A stretch of DNA of 64,000 bases from Vitrella brassicaformis (Eukaryota; Sar; Vitrellaceae): the NCBI GenBank assembly GCA_001179505.1, contig CDMY01000850.1, positions 78,341-142,340 on the forward strand. The letters are read 5' to 3'. The notes under the pieces are model-generated. The model did not search any database. It was given only the letters and a program-made list of their open reading frames with translations, and was not told where the DNA came from. Position numbers and translations under genes: made by a program. Shown here piece by piece: positions 1 through 9,722 of the stretch. Positions within the stretch are counted from its first letter, which is position 1. Each line of letters opens with the position of its first letter.

Positions 1-1465
1 CGGCCCACCTGTCCAGACATGTGATGGCTAGGTCGTATTGTGCGGCGTAGAAGCACGCCAGGCCCAGGTTGTTCCACAGCTCCGTTGAGCTCACGCCCAT
101 CAGCAGCAATCGACGGCAGAAACGCAACGCTACCTCAGGCTGATCTGCACATGTGTACACAGACACATACATCTGCGGCTCTCTCTCTCTCTCTGCCCAC
201 CCGAGTAGAAGTGGTGTGCGGCGAGGCATGCGAGTGCCTCTGCGTTGACAGGGTCTCGTGCCACCACCCGCTTGTACAGCCCGATGCTCTTCTGGCTGTC
301 GTTCAGGTCCTCATACAGACGGGCCATGCTCACCGTCACCGATATGTCACCTACACACACATCCATCCATCCATCCACACGACACAGCACAGCACATAGG
401 CAGGGCGCAATGGATCAAGACAAAGGCCAGTCCATGCCCACCAGGGAACTTTTCGCTGGCTTTCTGATAGACCTCCAGCGCCGCATTGGGCTGATCGAGC
501 TTCAGGTACACCCGCGCCAGCTCCAGGTTGGTCACCACTCGGCTGTCGTTGCCGATGGAGCTCCTGAACTGCTTCTCAGCCTCCCGCAGCAGCCCCAGCT
601 GGAAGTAGCACTTGCCCAGCCGCTCCTTCCACCACCAGTCGGCAAAGGAGGCCTCCCGCGTCGCCTCGGCCGCCAGGTCCAGGGCCTTCCTGGGCTGCCG
701 CAAAAAGTAGATGAGGTAGTCGCACAGCGCCTTGGCGATCTCGGGCCGCTTGGCGTACTTGTGGAAGTCGATGCCGTCCACCTGGATCGTCTCGCCGCCT
801 CCATCCGTCCCCAGACTGGCCATGGACGCGGTGCCCAGACGGACCAGCCGCCCGGCAGATGTGACGGGGCGGCCTGACGCGGCCGTGCCTGGTCTGGCTG
901 ACATGGCCATTGCCGTTGTGATGAGGTCTCTCTGCTGGGAGGATGTTGGCCTGGCGGATGTGGCGGGGCGCGTGAAGCCCGTCACTGGGCGGCCGGTGGC
1001 CGACACGGGGCGGACAGCCTGCGATGGACCGGTGCCAGCCTGCTGTGCGGACGAAAGGGGCCGCTGCAGGGAGGTACCTGAAAGGAGAAAACCAACACGA
1101 CGGACCACGAAAGACAAACCGTGCGCTTCGTCTATATCCGCTCTTTCCGCTCATCCACCTGGTCTGGGAGCCGTGGCAGCGACGTTGTCCTCCATCAACG
1201 CGTCAGCAAGCCCCTCCACCTCCACCTCGAGGTCATCCAACCAGTGTTTGGCCGTGATGGCCCGGCACTTGAGCACGAATGCCGCCTGGTCACGGGAGTT
1301 CTGGCGAAGGAGGGACCCGCACAGCGCCAGGCAGTCGTCATACTGGTGACGTCTGTACTTGCTGAGTGCGTGGAAGAAGGGGTTGATCTTTTTGTCCTGC
1401 GGCTGGAGGGGCGCACGGGCCCTCATGCCACCGCCCTCCTGAAATGCTGCCGACATAAGCTTCAA
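1..1465 (-). CDS. BBS8: BBSome subunit BBS8/TTC8 (tetratricopeptide protein), 3' end beyond window
   Basis: BBS8 is a TPR subunit of the BBSome, the coat complex that moves membrane proteins in and out of cilia. The start codon is at 1465. Exons read on the minus strand are 1465-1159, 1077-442, 350-201 and 144-about 9; phases match at every junction. The first junction restores the family signature PRPGTSL, followed by the repeated RPxTG/GRPxT segment, the RLGTASM block, the DWWWKxxxGKCYxxLGxxREAEKQF TPR, and FYSDQPEVALRF at the third junction. These match animal BBS8 block by block. The last TPRs and stop lie outside. It shares a 138-base divergent gap with the gene at 1604. The protein implies a ciliated stage in the life cycle. 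Confidence 0.93.
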
Positions 1466-1603
1466 AGATCTCTCCTGGCTCCCAATCTCTTTCTAAGCTC
1501 GCGATCATAACGTAAATTTCCGCGCGGTCTGAAGAAGGCTGCTAGTTGTTGGTATCGTGTGTTTCTATCGCTATCGCTATTGCTGTGCACGCATAAGGCA
1601 ACC
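1466..1603. promoter_or_regulatory. Divergent promoter between BBS8 and the coiled-coil gene
   Basis: Only 138 bases separate the two start codons. On the minus strand it contains GCGAGCTTAG (1493-1502), the same core seen in five other divergent gaps in this window. Regulatory role is inferred from position and recurrence. Confidence 0.5.
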
Positions 1604-3553
1604 ATGGCGGGTCGTGACGGGTTCACGCAGACGCCTGACGGCCTGGGCTTCACCCAACAGACGGCTGAGGGGCTGGGGTTCATGCAGACGCCCAGCCATC
1701 TGCCCCGCGGCTCCCTGCCGGTGGGCGGCATCCACACGGGCAAGCGCACCCACAGCCTCTTCACGCGTCTGAGCAACATGGTCTCCGCCAACCCCGCCAT
1801 GAAGGCCATGAAGATAGAGTCCGGCGCCAGCTCCCTTAAGGGCTCCGACAACATGGAGGTGGACTCCTATGTTGTGGACATCGGTGGGTGGATGAATGGA
1901 TGGATGGATGGATGGATGAATGGATGGCATAATGTCGTTTTGTTGTTTGCACTGGCTGGGTGGCTGCAGGTGAGGTGCAGGCGGTGTACGAGGCCATAGA
2001 GTCGTACAAGCAGCACGTGGAGGCGGGGCTGGAGGTGATCGAGAAGAAGCGCGACAGGGAGATCACCAAAGGCCACACCCTCAAGCTCATCTACCCCAAG
2101 GAGCCCCCCTTCAAGTGGGATGTCGAGTGGCAGGAGACCAAGGTCAAGGGGCAGAAGATCATAGACGATACCGACGTAAGCGAGACGAACCGATTGATGG
2201 AAGGGTGGCTGGCTGGGTGGGGGGAATGAATGGTCTGTGTGTCGATGTATGTGTCGGTGTGTGTATGTGCAGTGGGTGCTCGAGATGAAGCAGCCCGAGA
2301 GGGTCCGTGGCACATGTGCCACCCCAGCCACCCACACACACGCACAACACCACAACTCACCAGATACACACACGCGTGTGTGTGTGTGTGTGTCGCTTGG
2401 TTTCTCTGTCCTTTCCGTCCCCATTGATGACATATGAGTGTAGGAGATGCAGGTTCTGGCTACCGGTGTGTCGGACTTCGGGTGCAAGTCGATCGACGAC
2501 GTCGGGCGCCTCGGCGACCAACTATTCACGGTGGTACGTAATGGATGATGCATGTCACGACAACAGCATATGTGCCAATGCGCTCCTTCTTCCTGGGCTG
2601 TGCTCGGTTGTGTTGTGTTGTGTTGTGTTGTGTGTCAGGTTCGAGAAGCCAAGAAGGTGAGTCGGTAGTGGGTGGGGTGTGTGTGGGGGTGTTGTGAAAA
2701 TGGGCCCACACATGGGTATCTGTATGTGTATGCGTGTCGCAGTTCGGCGTGTGTGCTCCGGTACCCTCTCAACGAACCAATCTCCATCCATCCATCCATC
2801 CACGTGTATGTGTGTGGTGTGTATGCTGGCACATGGCTGCATGGATGCAGGCGTTCCGTTTGCTCACGGCCATGAAGGAGAACTACGAGGCCCTCACATC
2901 CAAAGTAGACGCGGTGAGTGGCTGAGTGAGTGGGCGGGGGGGGGGGGGGGGGNNNNNNNNNNNNNNNNNNNNNNNNNNNNNNNNNNNNNNNNNNNNNNNN
3001 NNNNNNNNNNNNNNNNNNNNNNNNNNNNNNNNNNNNNNNNNNNNNNNNNNNNNNNNNNNNNNNNNNNNNNNNNNNNNNNNNNNNNNNNNNNNNNNNNNNN
3101 NNNNNNNNNNNNNNNNNNNNNNNNNNNNNNNNNNNNNNNNNNNNNNNNNNNNNNNNNNNNNNNNNNNNNNNNNNNNNNNNNNNNNNNNNNNNNNNNNNNN
3201 NNNNNNNNNNNNNNNNNNNNNNNNNNNNNNNNNNNNNNNNNNNNNNNNNNNNGGGGGGGGGGGGGGGGAGACCGTCCACGTATGTATGTATGTCTTACGT
3301 CTATTGTGTATTGTGTGTGTCAGGTGGTGCAGGACATGGAGCCCGTGAGCGTGCCAGTAAGATTACCGACCCCACGCAGCGCGTGACCCCATCCATCCCT
3401 CTCTCTCTCTCCGTGTGTGTGTGCGTATGTGTGTCTGTGTGTTTCTGTCAGGAGGAGAAGCTGGCCCGGGCAGAGCAGATGTTGATGGGTTACACCAACG
3501 CCACAGACCTCGCCAACGACCTGCAGGCCACGCACGTGCTCGCTGGCCCCTAA
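1604..3553 (+). CDS. Coiled-coil protein of unknown function, about 273 aa, with an assembly gap in one intron
   Basis: I do not recognise the family. The start is ATG 1604 in a good context (ACCATGG). Supported exons are 1604-1883, 1970-2175, 2273-2302, 2444-2533, 2639-2656, 2851-2913, 3324-3356 and 3452-3553, with stop TAA. They sum to 822 bases and keep frame throughout. The N-terminus has three short repeats of the type DGLGFTQ/EGLGFMQT, then a charged, helix-rich region (AVYEAIESYKQHVEAGLEVI and onward) and a coiled-coil C-terminus. Exon 2639-2656 is an 18-base microexon. The run of N at 2953-3252 falls in the intron after 2913; any exon hidden there would have to be a multiple of three bases. 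It pairs head to head with BBS8, so a ciliary role is possible but only by position. Confidence 0.75.
2953..3252. other. Assembly gap of 300 N flanked by poly-G
   Basis: Exactly 300 N with long G runs on both sides (2936-2952 and 3253-3268). The round length suggests a placeholder rather than a measured size. Confidence 0.95.
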
Positions 3554-4667
3554 ACACCCCACACACAAATAGATACACACAGACATGATGGTCGGTCTCG
3601 TAGACATATGTCACGCAGCGAGCCAGCGAGACACAACGGCTCCTGCCTTTTCTTCTTTCGACATAGCGACCCCTTCTCTCTCTCTCTCTCTCTCTCTTTC
3701 TTATACTCATAGCAGAAAGGCCGACTACAATTCATCTTTGCGTGGATTCGCGAGTGCCTGGATGGATGGATGGAGGGCATCATGGTGCTATGGGAGGCCG
3801 GAGGGAGGGATATTGCTGGGTGGTGGTGACACACACACAGGCAGACAGGCACAGGCACAGGCACATGTGCAGCGCACGGCGCGGCTCCGTGTGTCGGTGT
3901 TTTGCGTGTGTGTGAGTGTGTGAGAAGGAGTTAGTATCAGCCTAACTAATGTGCAGCGATGCCTGTCTGTCTGTCTGTCTGCCTGTCTGTCCGTTTGATC
4001 AATCGGATGCGCGAATGCATGGCATGCTACTCTCGTGCGCGTGGCCGGTTTTCTACCTAAGCAATCTCTTTCTCTGTCACTCTCTCACTTTGTCGCCCCA
4101 CGCACCCGTGCAACCATCAGATGGAGGCAGTCGCCCATCCATCCATCCTTCCAGGTGGACACAGACCACCTGCCTATGGATCGACCCCTCCCTGCCCCCC
4201 TCTGTGTGCGTGGTGGGTGGGGTGTGAGTCGCTGCTGCCAGCGGATCGTAGCTAGCCATGTCCAAATCAGTCCATCTATGCTGTGGGTGTGTGCGTGTGT
4301 GCTTCCGCTACGCCCAGAGAGTGCGTGTGCAGTGCATGTGTGTGGACTTGTCGTACATTCAATGACACGTACGGGTGTGGTGTGTATGTCCGTGGGCTTC
4401 ACGCAAAGCTTTATAGAAAGATAGCATGACGTGCATGGTTGCACTGCACCACAAATCACCAACCCAGCCAATGGAAGGAAGGAAAGAAAGACACACCTGA
4501 ATGTTCTGGACTGGTCGCAAAAGGCACAAATACCCAACCACACACACACACACACACGCACAGACACACCCCACACACAGGAGGAAGGACAATCCTAAGC
4601 TAAGCGACTCAACACGCATCCACACCACTCCACACCATACAATGCATTATATGCCCCAAGAGCCTAT
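3554..4667. other. Convergent intergenic region, no gene seen
   Basis: About 1.1 kb between two 3' ends. It holds (CT)n near 3676-3700, (TGTC)n near 3964-3990, (CATC)n and several (CA)n/(GT)n tracts. I see no ORF with family support and no tRNA-like clover-leaf. Confidence 0.6.
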
Positions 4668-6944
4668 CTATAATGCCTCCCATCCGATGGACAGCTGCCG
4701 CATCCCACTAGTAAGGCTCGCCACCAACGCATCCAGAGCAGCCGAGGGGGCGTCGCTCCGCCGGGCCCTCTCACGCCACTCATCAACCGTACGCTGCACC
4801 TCAAGTGCAAGGTCATCCTCTGTCGCCTCCACCTTCACCTTCCCGGCACCGGCCGCCTTCTCGCGCTTCACATCGGCAGCTGTAGCAGCAGCAGCAGGGG
4901 CGGCGACGGCCTTGATGGCCCTGAAAGGCTCCATTGCGGATACTGCTGCTGGTGGTGGTGGCGCTGGTGCCACCCGTCCTCTCGCTGCCCGTGGGGCTGC
5001 GCGGTCCGCCTTTTTCTTTTTCTCGCCGACGGCAGCAGAAGCTTGGAAGAACGACAGACGGCTGACAGCGGGCGCACCGCCAGGGGCAGATTCCTCTCCC
5101 TCTTCCTCTTCCTTGTCAGCAGCCACAGCAGCAAACGCTGCAGGCGACGTCGTGGGCTCGGCTGGATGCACAGCGACAGCACCGAACGGCTCAGCAGCAA
5201 GCGACATAGCCATGGGGGTCGGCTGCAGACCACCCATAGCCCACGGACGGGTGGGAGGGGGCGGGGGAGGGGCAAGGGGGTAGGGGATGTGGGCCTCTTC
5301 TGCCTGGAACAATGCCGCCTCGTCAGACACGTCAGCCAGAGCGCCGAACGCCGCAGCACTCTCCAACCCACCACCACCACCACCGCCGCCGCCGCCGACA
5401 CCGAATGACAGAGGCCCGGTCCCATAATCTTCCTCCTCTGCGTAGGGGTTGGTGGGCGGTGTGGGGTTGACGCTGTTGAAGAACGAGTCGGTGTCAACAG
5501 CAGGGGGATAGCCGCTGCCGTCGTCAGCACCGACAGACACGCCGGGATAGTTAGCTAGTGCAGGTAGCGCTGTGTCGGTCATCTGGTGGGTCTCTTGGTA
5601 CGCCTCCAATGCGGCCCTGACACAAACACAAACACAAACACAAACACAAACAACAGACAGACAGACAGACAGGCAGCCAGAGATGCCACAATGAGTGGAT
5701 TTCGCGTTTGTTACCACCTGACAGCAGAGTCCACCCACCTGACAGCAAAGTCCAGCAGCGCTGCTTTGGCGGCGTCTGTGGGCGCGATGGCGCTCAGCTT
5801 GGTGCGGAGGTTGCGCTCAAATGCCGAGGGCGATATACCGCTGGGAGATGAGCTTGGGGGCGGGGGGCTGCGCTTCCTCGACACGTCGGTGTCGGCATTC
5901 GCGGCACTTGAGGCACTCTCAGACTCCGCACTGAACACATGCGCACACCACACACACATGCAGAAGGAAGGTGCATGCAGTCCAGTTGCCCTATTCTGTG
6001 TATAGGCTCACCTCGGCAGAACCACCGGATGATGCATGTCCGTCAGGCACACCCGCTGCCCTGCCATAGCCGCGAGCAGCCCGTCCATCGCGGCAGCATA
6101 CTCCCTGCACGCGTCGGTGTCGCCCCTGCGCACCCGCCGCATCAGCCCGCCGTCCCTCACGCGGAAAACATGGGTCACCTCGATGCTCTTGGCGTCCCGT
6201 GCCTCTCCGAAGATCGCCAGGACCTCCCAGCTGTCGTCCCTGTCTATCGGCAGCTGGAGGGGACCCTGGAACCACTCGCTCTTGTGCTCCGTGTAGCGGC
6301 CGTGGGGGCACCACGTCGCCGGGAACCCTGTAGAAAGGGGGAAAGGAACACAGATGACGTGCGTGCGTGCTGGTGTCGTAGCACCGACGTCGGTGTTTGT
6401 CTGACTTGCCTTCGAACTGGCTCGTGGGCGAGGTGATGAAGGGCACACGCGGCTCGTCGGCCACACCGGCGTCGAAATAGTCACGATAGGCAGCCCGGAG
6501 GAATGGCGGCAGCAGCCACACGCTGGGGTCAGCCTGGTCCCTTTGCAGGATGATGATTGACGCTCGCAGTGAGTTGCCCGTCTTCTGCAGACACTTGGAC
6601 GAGCGGCATATGACGGTGCGGGATGCGCCAGAGCTGTCGAGGCCGTGCTTCAGCTCAGCCACGATGGTGTCCAGACACAGACCACTCTTCAACGTGCTCT
6701 GACGGGCGACACACACACAGTTCGCCGATTCATCCATCGGTCATTCATCGCTTTGCCCCACCTTGCTCCCTCGGATTCGGATGGTGAATGGCACGATGTC
6801 GCCATCGTACTGGTCGTTCCCAACAACCCCAAAACGACCGAACCTCCTCCGAACAAACCACACAGGCTCGAAGACGCAGTCATCTTCAATCTTGACGCCG
6901 TTGTCGTGCTTGCGAACCGTCACGAAGTAGTGAGGCTTGCTCAT
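4668..6944 (-). CDS. Conserved-looking protein of unknown function, 642 aa, with low-complexity C-terminal half
   Basis: Family not recognised. The start is at 6944. Exons on the minus strand are 6944-6762, 6698-6410, 6327-6012, 5930-5739 and 5616-4668, which sum to 643 codons including the stop, with matching phases. The intron after 6410 begins GCAAGT, a GC-AG intron; the frame requires it. The first about 260 residues look globular (MSKPHYFVTVRKHDNGVKI..., WLLPPFLRAAYRDYF, FPATWCPHGRY). Residues from about 265 on are Ser/Pro/Ala/Gly-rich, with a polyglycine stretch, proline runs and acidic patches, then a predicted helix near the end (LALEVQRTVDEWRERARR). It is paired head to head with the DTW-domain gene. 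Confidence 0.72.
5624..5653. repeat. (ACAAAC)n microsatellite in an intron
   Basis: About five tandem ACAAAC units directly upstream (minus-strand sense) of a splice acceptor, so the acceptor is preceded by a GTTTGT-rich tract. Confidence 0.85.
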
Positions 6945-7188
6945 CTCTCTCTCTGAGTATGATCACTCGACATATTCCGTGTCCTACTCGTGGACCTGCA
7001 TACATTACAAAAGCACGAATTGGATAGATCCATGGTAAGACATCCGTGCCTATCGCATACCAGGGCGTAGTCAGGGAACCACTTTTGCTCCTTATGGAAG
7101 TGGAAACCCTAGAAACCAAACCCTAGAAAACTGCGAGCTAAGCTTTCCGTCGAGCCTGTGTTAGAGGCGAAAGCATTCAGGTACGGAG
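6945..7188. promoter_or_regulatory. Divergent promoter with two telo-box-like motifs and a GCGAGCT core
   Basis: The 244-base gap between two start codons contains AAACCCTAG twice (7104-7112 and 7118-7126), the first embedded in GAAACCCTAGAAACC, and TGCGAGCTAAG at 7132-7142. AAACCCTA is known in plants as the telo-box of genes for ribosome and translation functions; here it precedes a tRNA-modification gene. Function is inferred. Confidence 0.55.
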
Positions 7189-8017
7189 ATGACCGCCTTG
7201 CCTGCTTCGAGGGAGGACAGCCTGGCGATGCCTCTCGCGGCCACGTCGTCAGCGCGTCGTCAAGCCCGTCAGATCTGCGATGGCTGCCAGCGGCCTCTCC
7301 GTGCCTGCCTTTGCTCTTTCGTTCCAGCAACAAAGATCCGTGTCGGAGCTGGAGGCTTCGAGAGCATTCATGGCATCATTGTGTACGTGCATCCACTGGA
7401 GAAGAAGAGGTGAGGTTGACACACAGCTGAGCAGCCAACCGTGAGACTGCTTCACTGACTCTGTCTTGTCTGTGCTCATCAGGACGTTCCGGTCGTGTCC
7501 TCTGCTGCAGATGTGCGTCGAGGGCGTCCATGCCATCGAAACAAGACGCCCGGTGGTGCCCTCGCCCCCTCCCCCCTCCCCGCTGCTCATCTACCGCACC
7601 GACACCAGCCGCCCGCTCTCGTCAGTCCTCCCATCTCTGTCCTTCCCCGTCACACTCGTCGCCCTGGACGGCACTTGGCAGCACACAAAGGAGATGTATA
7701 GAGCTGCACCATGGCTGGCAGACCTGCCCGCTGTCCATCTCGACGCGAGCGAGACCAAGGGCTATTTCTGCGACGTCCGTCACGCCCCTCTGGAGCTGGT
7801 TGAGCTGGGGGCAGTGAGCACCGCTGAGGCCGTGGCGTGTGTGGTTTCGGGGATGGGGAGGTGGCTGTCTGACGAGGCCGTTAGCAGGTGTGATGAGGTG
7901 GTGGGGAGGCTGCTGCAGGGAGTGGGTGACATGCAGGAGAGGGCCAAGACTGAAGAGAAGGACAAGGGCAGGGAGGGGAGGGCGGTGTGTGACCATGAAG
8001 GGGACGATGGCTGGTGA
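7189..8017 (+). CDS. DTW-domain tRNA-uridine aminocarboxypropyltransferase (DTWD2/TapT-like), 251 aa
   Basis: DTW-domain enzymes move the 3-amino-3-carboxypropyl group of S-adenosylmethionine onto a tRNA uridine (acp3U). Exons are 7189-7409 and 7483-8017, in frame. The N-terminal CxxCxRPxxxCLC cysteine cluster is present (ICDGCQRPLRACLC), followed by IHGIIVYVHPLEKKR, the core motif LDGTWQHTKEM (the DTW signature as D-G-T-W), then CDVRHAPLELVELGAVSTAEAV, the conserved end of the domain. About 40 charged residues trail the domain. Start choice: ATG 7189 is the first in frame; ATG 7228 is also possible. Its 3' end is only about 100 bases from the 3' end of the next gene on the other strand. Confidence 0.87.
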
Positions 8018-8118
8018 GGGTTGAGATGTGTATGTCTGTGTGTGAATGCCAGAGACCTGGGTTTGTTCCATGTGTCTGTCTGTGTATAGTGTACAGAACT
8101 GGCGAGCCACAGACACTC

Positions 8119-8724
8119 TCATTCGAGTCGAGTCTTCCTACTGACGACATATGACAAGCCCCACAGTCCCAAAATCACAACCACACTGACCACAAGCAGC
8201 GACCACTTCAGACCGTTCGATGCAGAGCCCATTCTAGCGACCCTCACATACTGACTGTCTGTCAGCGCATCGGCCGAGTGCTGCACACAGAGGTAGGCCT
8301 GGCAGCTGGTCTCAGCTATATCGAAGAAACACATGACCAGGGGCAGCAGCGCCAGCCGCTCAGCCCATCTGACATATGTGTGGTCACACTTCAGCAGATC
8401 AACACAGCAAAGGATGAGAGAGCCGAGCAGCACCACATAGAGAGGCATAATCCACAGGAAATCGGCCACAGCGAAGAGAAGGTATCGCTGCCTCCCGTCT
8501 GCACCCATCTTCTCAAACAGGCCGTGTACTCCAGCGACAGAGTAGGCAAAGACAGCGTCCGGCGGTTCAGCCCCTTGCAGCATCCACAGGGCCAACACGT
8601 TGGAGAGGGAAAAGACCACGAAGAGCAGCGGCAGCCATCCAGAGTGTGCGGCGGACCTGAGAACAGCGAGATAGCGTTGAAATAAAGACATCCGCGATGT
8701 CACTGCAGAGCCGACGGCCTTCAT
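8119..8724 (-). CDS. Four-helix integral membrane protein of unknown function, 201 aa
   Basis: Single coding exon. The start taken is ATG 8724 (MKAVGSAVTSRMS); an upstream in-frame ATG at 8772 lies within what looks like a 5' UTR intron (donor after 8851, acceptor TGTGCAG at 8757), so it is unlikely to be used. Four hydrophobic segments are visible: WLPLLFVVFSLSNVLALWML, YLLFAVADFLWIMPLYVVLL with LILCCVDLL, LALLPLVMCFFDIA, and LLVVSVVVILGLWGLSYVV. The C-terminus is short and basic (RKTRLE). It resembles small multipass proteins of the endomembrane system but I cannot name a family. It lies head to head with the truncated promoter copy at 9001. Confidence 0.7.
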   Translation of the reverse strand: MKAVGSAVTSRMSLFQRYLAVLRSAAHSGWLPLLFVVFSLSNVLALWMLQGAEPPDAVFAYSVAGVHGLFEKMGADGRQRYLLFAVADFLWIMPLYVVLLGSLILCCVDLLKCDHTYVRWAERLALLPLVMCFFDIAETSCQAYLCVQHSADALTDSQYVRVARMGSASNGLKWSLLVVSVVVILGLWGLSYVVSRKTRLE

Positions 8725-8756
8725 GTCACTGCGATGGCAATGCTGCTGGAGTTGAG

Positions 8757-8850
8757 CTGCACACAAACACACATGAAGGACAATAATGACAATAATGACA
8801 GATCAAGATGCGTGCAGAGGGCGTGTGTCTGGTCACTGTGTCCTCCTCAC
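8757..8850 (-). other. Probable 5' UTR intron of the membrane-protein gene
   Basis: On the minus strand GGCTAAG|GTGAGG opens it and TTTGTGTGCAG|CTCAACTCC closes it. The upstream piece has an in-frame stop (GGC TAA), so the spliced segment is non-coding. Confidence 0.55.
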
Positions 8851-8934
8851 CTTAGCCGCGGAGTACTGGTACCCAGTCCACAACAAACACATGCATCTGG
8901 CAATTAGATGAATCAGATGCAGTAGAGTTACCGC

Positions 8935-9119
8935 GCGTGAAACCAACGTCGAAACCCTGAACAACGTCGAAAAACAACTCCTCACTCCCACATCTTCGCT
9001 ATGTCGTCTTCTGCGGCCCCTTCCCTAAGCAAATCAAAATCTGCCGTCCGCAGGCCCATCAACGTCCCCTCTCGCACGGGCCACACAGGCCCCAACACGC
9101 AGCCTGACAGACCGGGATG
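8935..9119 (+). repeat. Direct repeat, left copy: promoter and first codons of the IQ-motif gene
   Basis: Nearly identical to 11753-11943, including the GAAACCCTGAACAACGTC element (8951-8968), the start codon and about 39 codons. The right copy has two tandem copies of that element (11757-11774, 11775-11792). Related promoter fragments also occur at 8899-8920, 9150-9200 and 11696-11735. Confidence 0.9.
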
Positions 9120-9165
9120 TGCACAGACAAACCAGTTGGCGCGCAGGCATCTGGCAATTAGATGA
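9001..9165 (+). pseudogene. Truncated 5' copy of the IQ-motif gene
   Basis: ATG 9001 opens a frame identical in most positions to the first 39 residues of the gene at 11825 (SSAAPxLSKSKxAVRRPINV...). After DRPG the match breaks off and the frame stops at 9163-9165 after 54 codons. No later exon of the IQ gene follows. It keeps the gene's promoter-proximal sequence, so it could still be transcribed. Confidence 0.8.
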
Positions 9166-9722
9166 GTCAGATGCACTGATCTCGTCGTTACCGATGGGGG
9201 ACGGACGCTTCAGAGTGCGGTGGGGGGGAACGAGCAGCAAGACGCCAGGGTGAGCAGCTTGGCCATGACGGAGGAGCAGCAGCAGCAGCAGACAGGGGAG
9301 GGTGAGGGGCGGGGGTGATGATGCAAGCCGTAGACAGAGGGGTAGGCGCATAGAGAGTGTGGTAGGATGGCTCTAGTTGGTGGATGGGATGGGCTTTGCG
9401 AGGTGAGGTGGCTGTTTGCCTGTCTGTCTGTCTGTCTGTCTGTTTTGCGTGTGTGTGGACACGAAGAACAAAGGGAAGGCAAGCAGCTTCACCGTCAAGA
9501 ACGCATACCATACGTGTACACAAAAAGGGTTCTCAGCGACAACATGGACACATCAATCAACGCATGCACGTCTGTCTGTCTGCTGCAAAACCGCATGGAT
9601 TCGATCGGCATCATGTCATATGAGGCAGCTGAGCTGGCTGTGCGCATTGCATACGGTAGCTGCGCCTGGCCTCCTGTTCATCCTCCATCCATCCGTCCAC
9701 CACCCACCAGTGTCGCAGTCGA
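9166..9722. other. Intergenic stretch, no gene seen
   Basis: It holds (AGC)n at about 9276-9291, (TGTC)n near 9418-9441 and (CATC)n near 9681-9692. No supported gene. Confidence 0.55.

Noticed and set aside
1559-1603. Upstream start at 1559 extending the coiled-coil gene by 15 codons
   Set aside because: Its first codon is not a clean ATG in good context, and ACCATGG at 1604 is far better.
4501-5283. Long plus-strand frame of 260 codons opposite the gene at 4668-6944
   Set aside because: It is the antisense of a low-complexity GC-rich exon; the minus-strand frame is joined by splice sites and has sensible ends.
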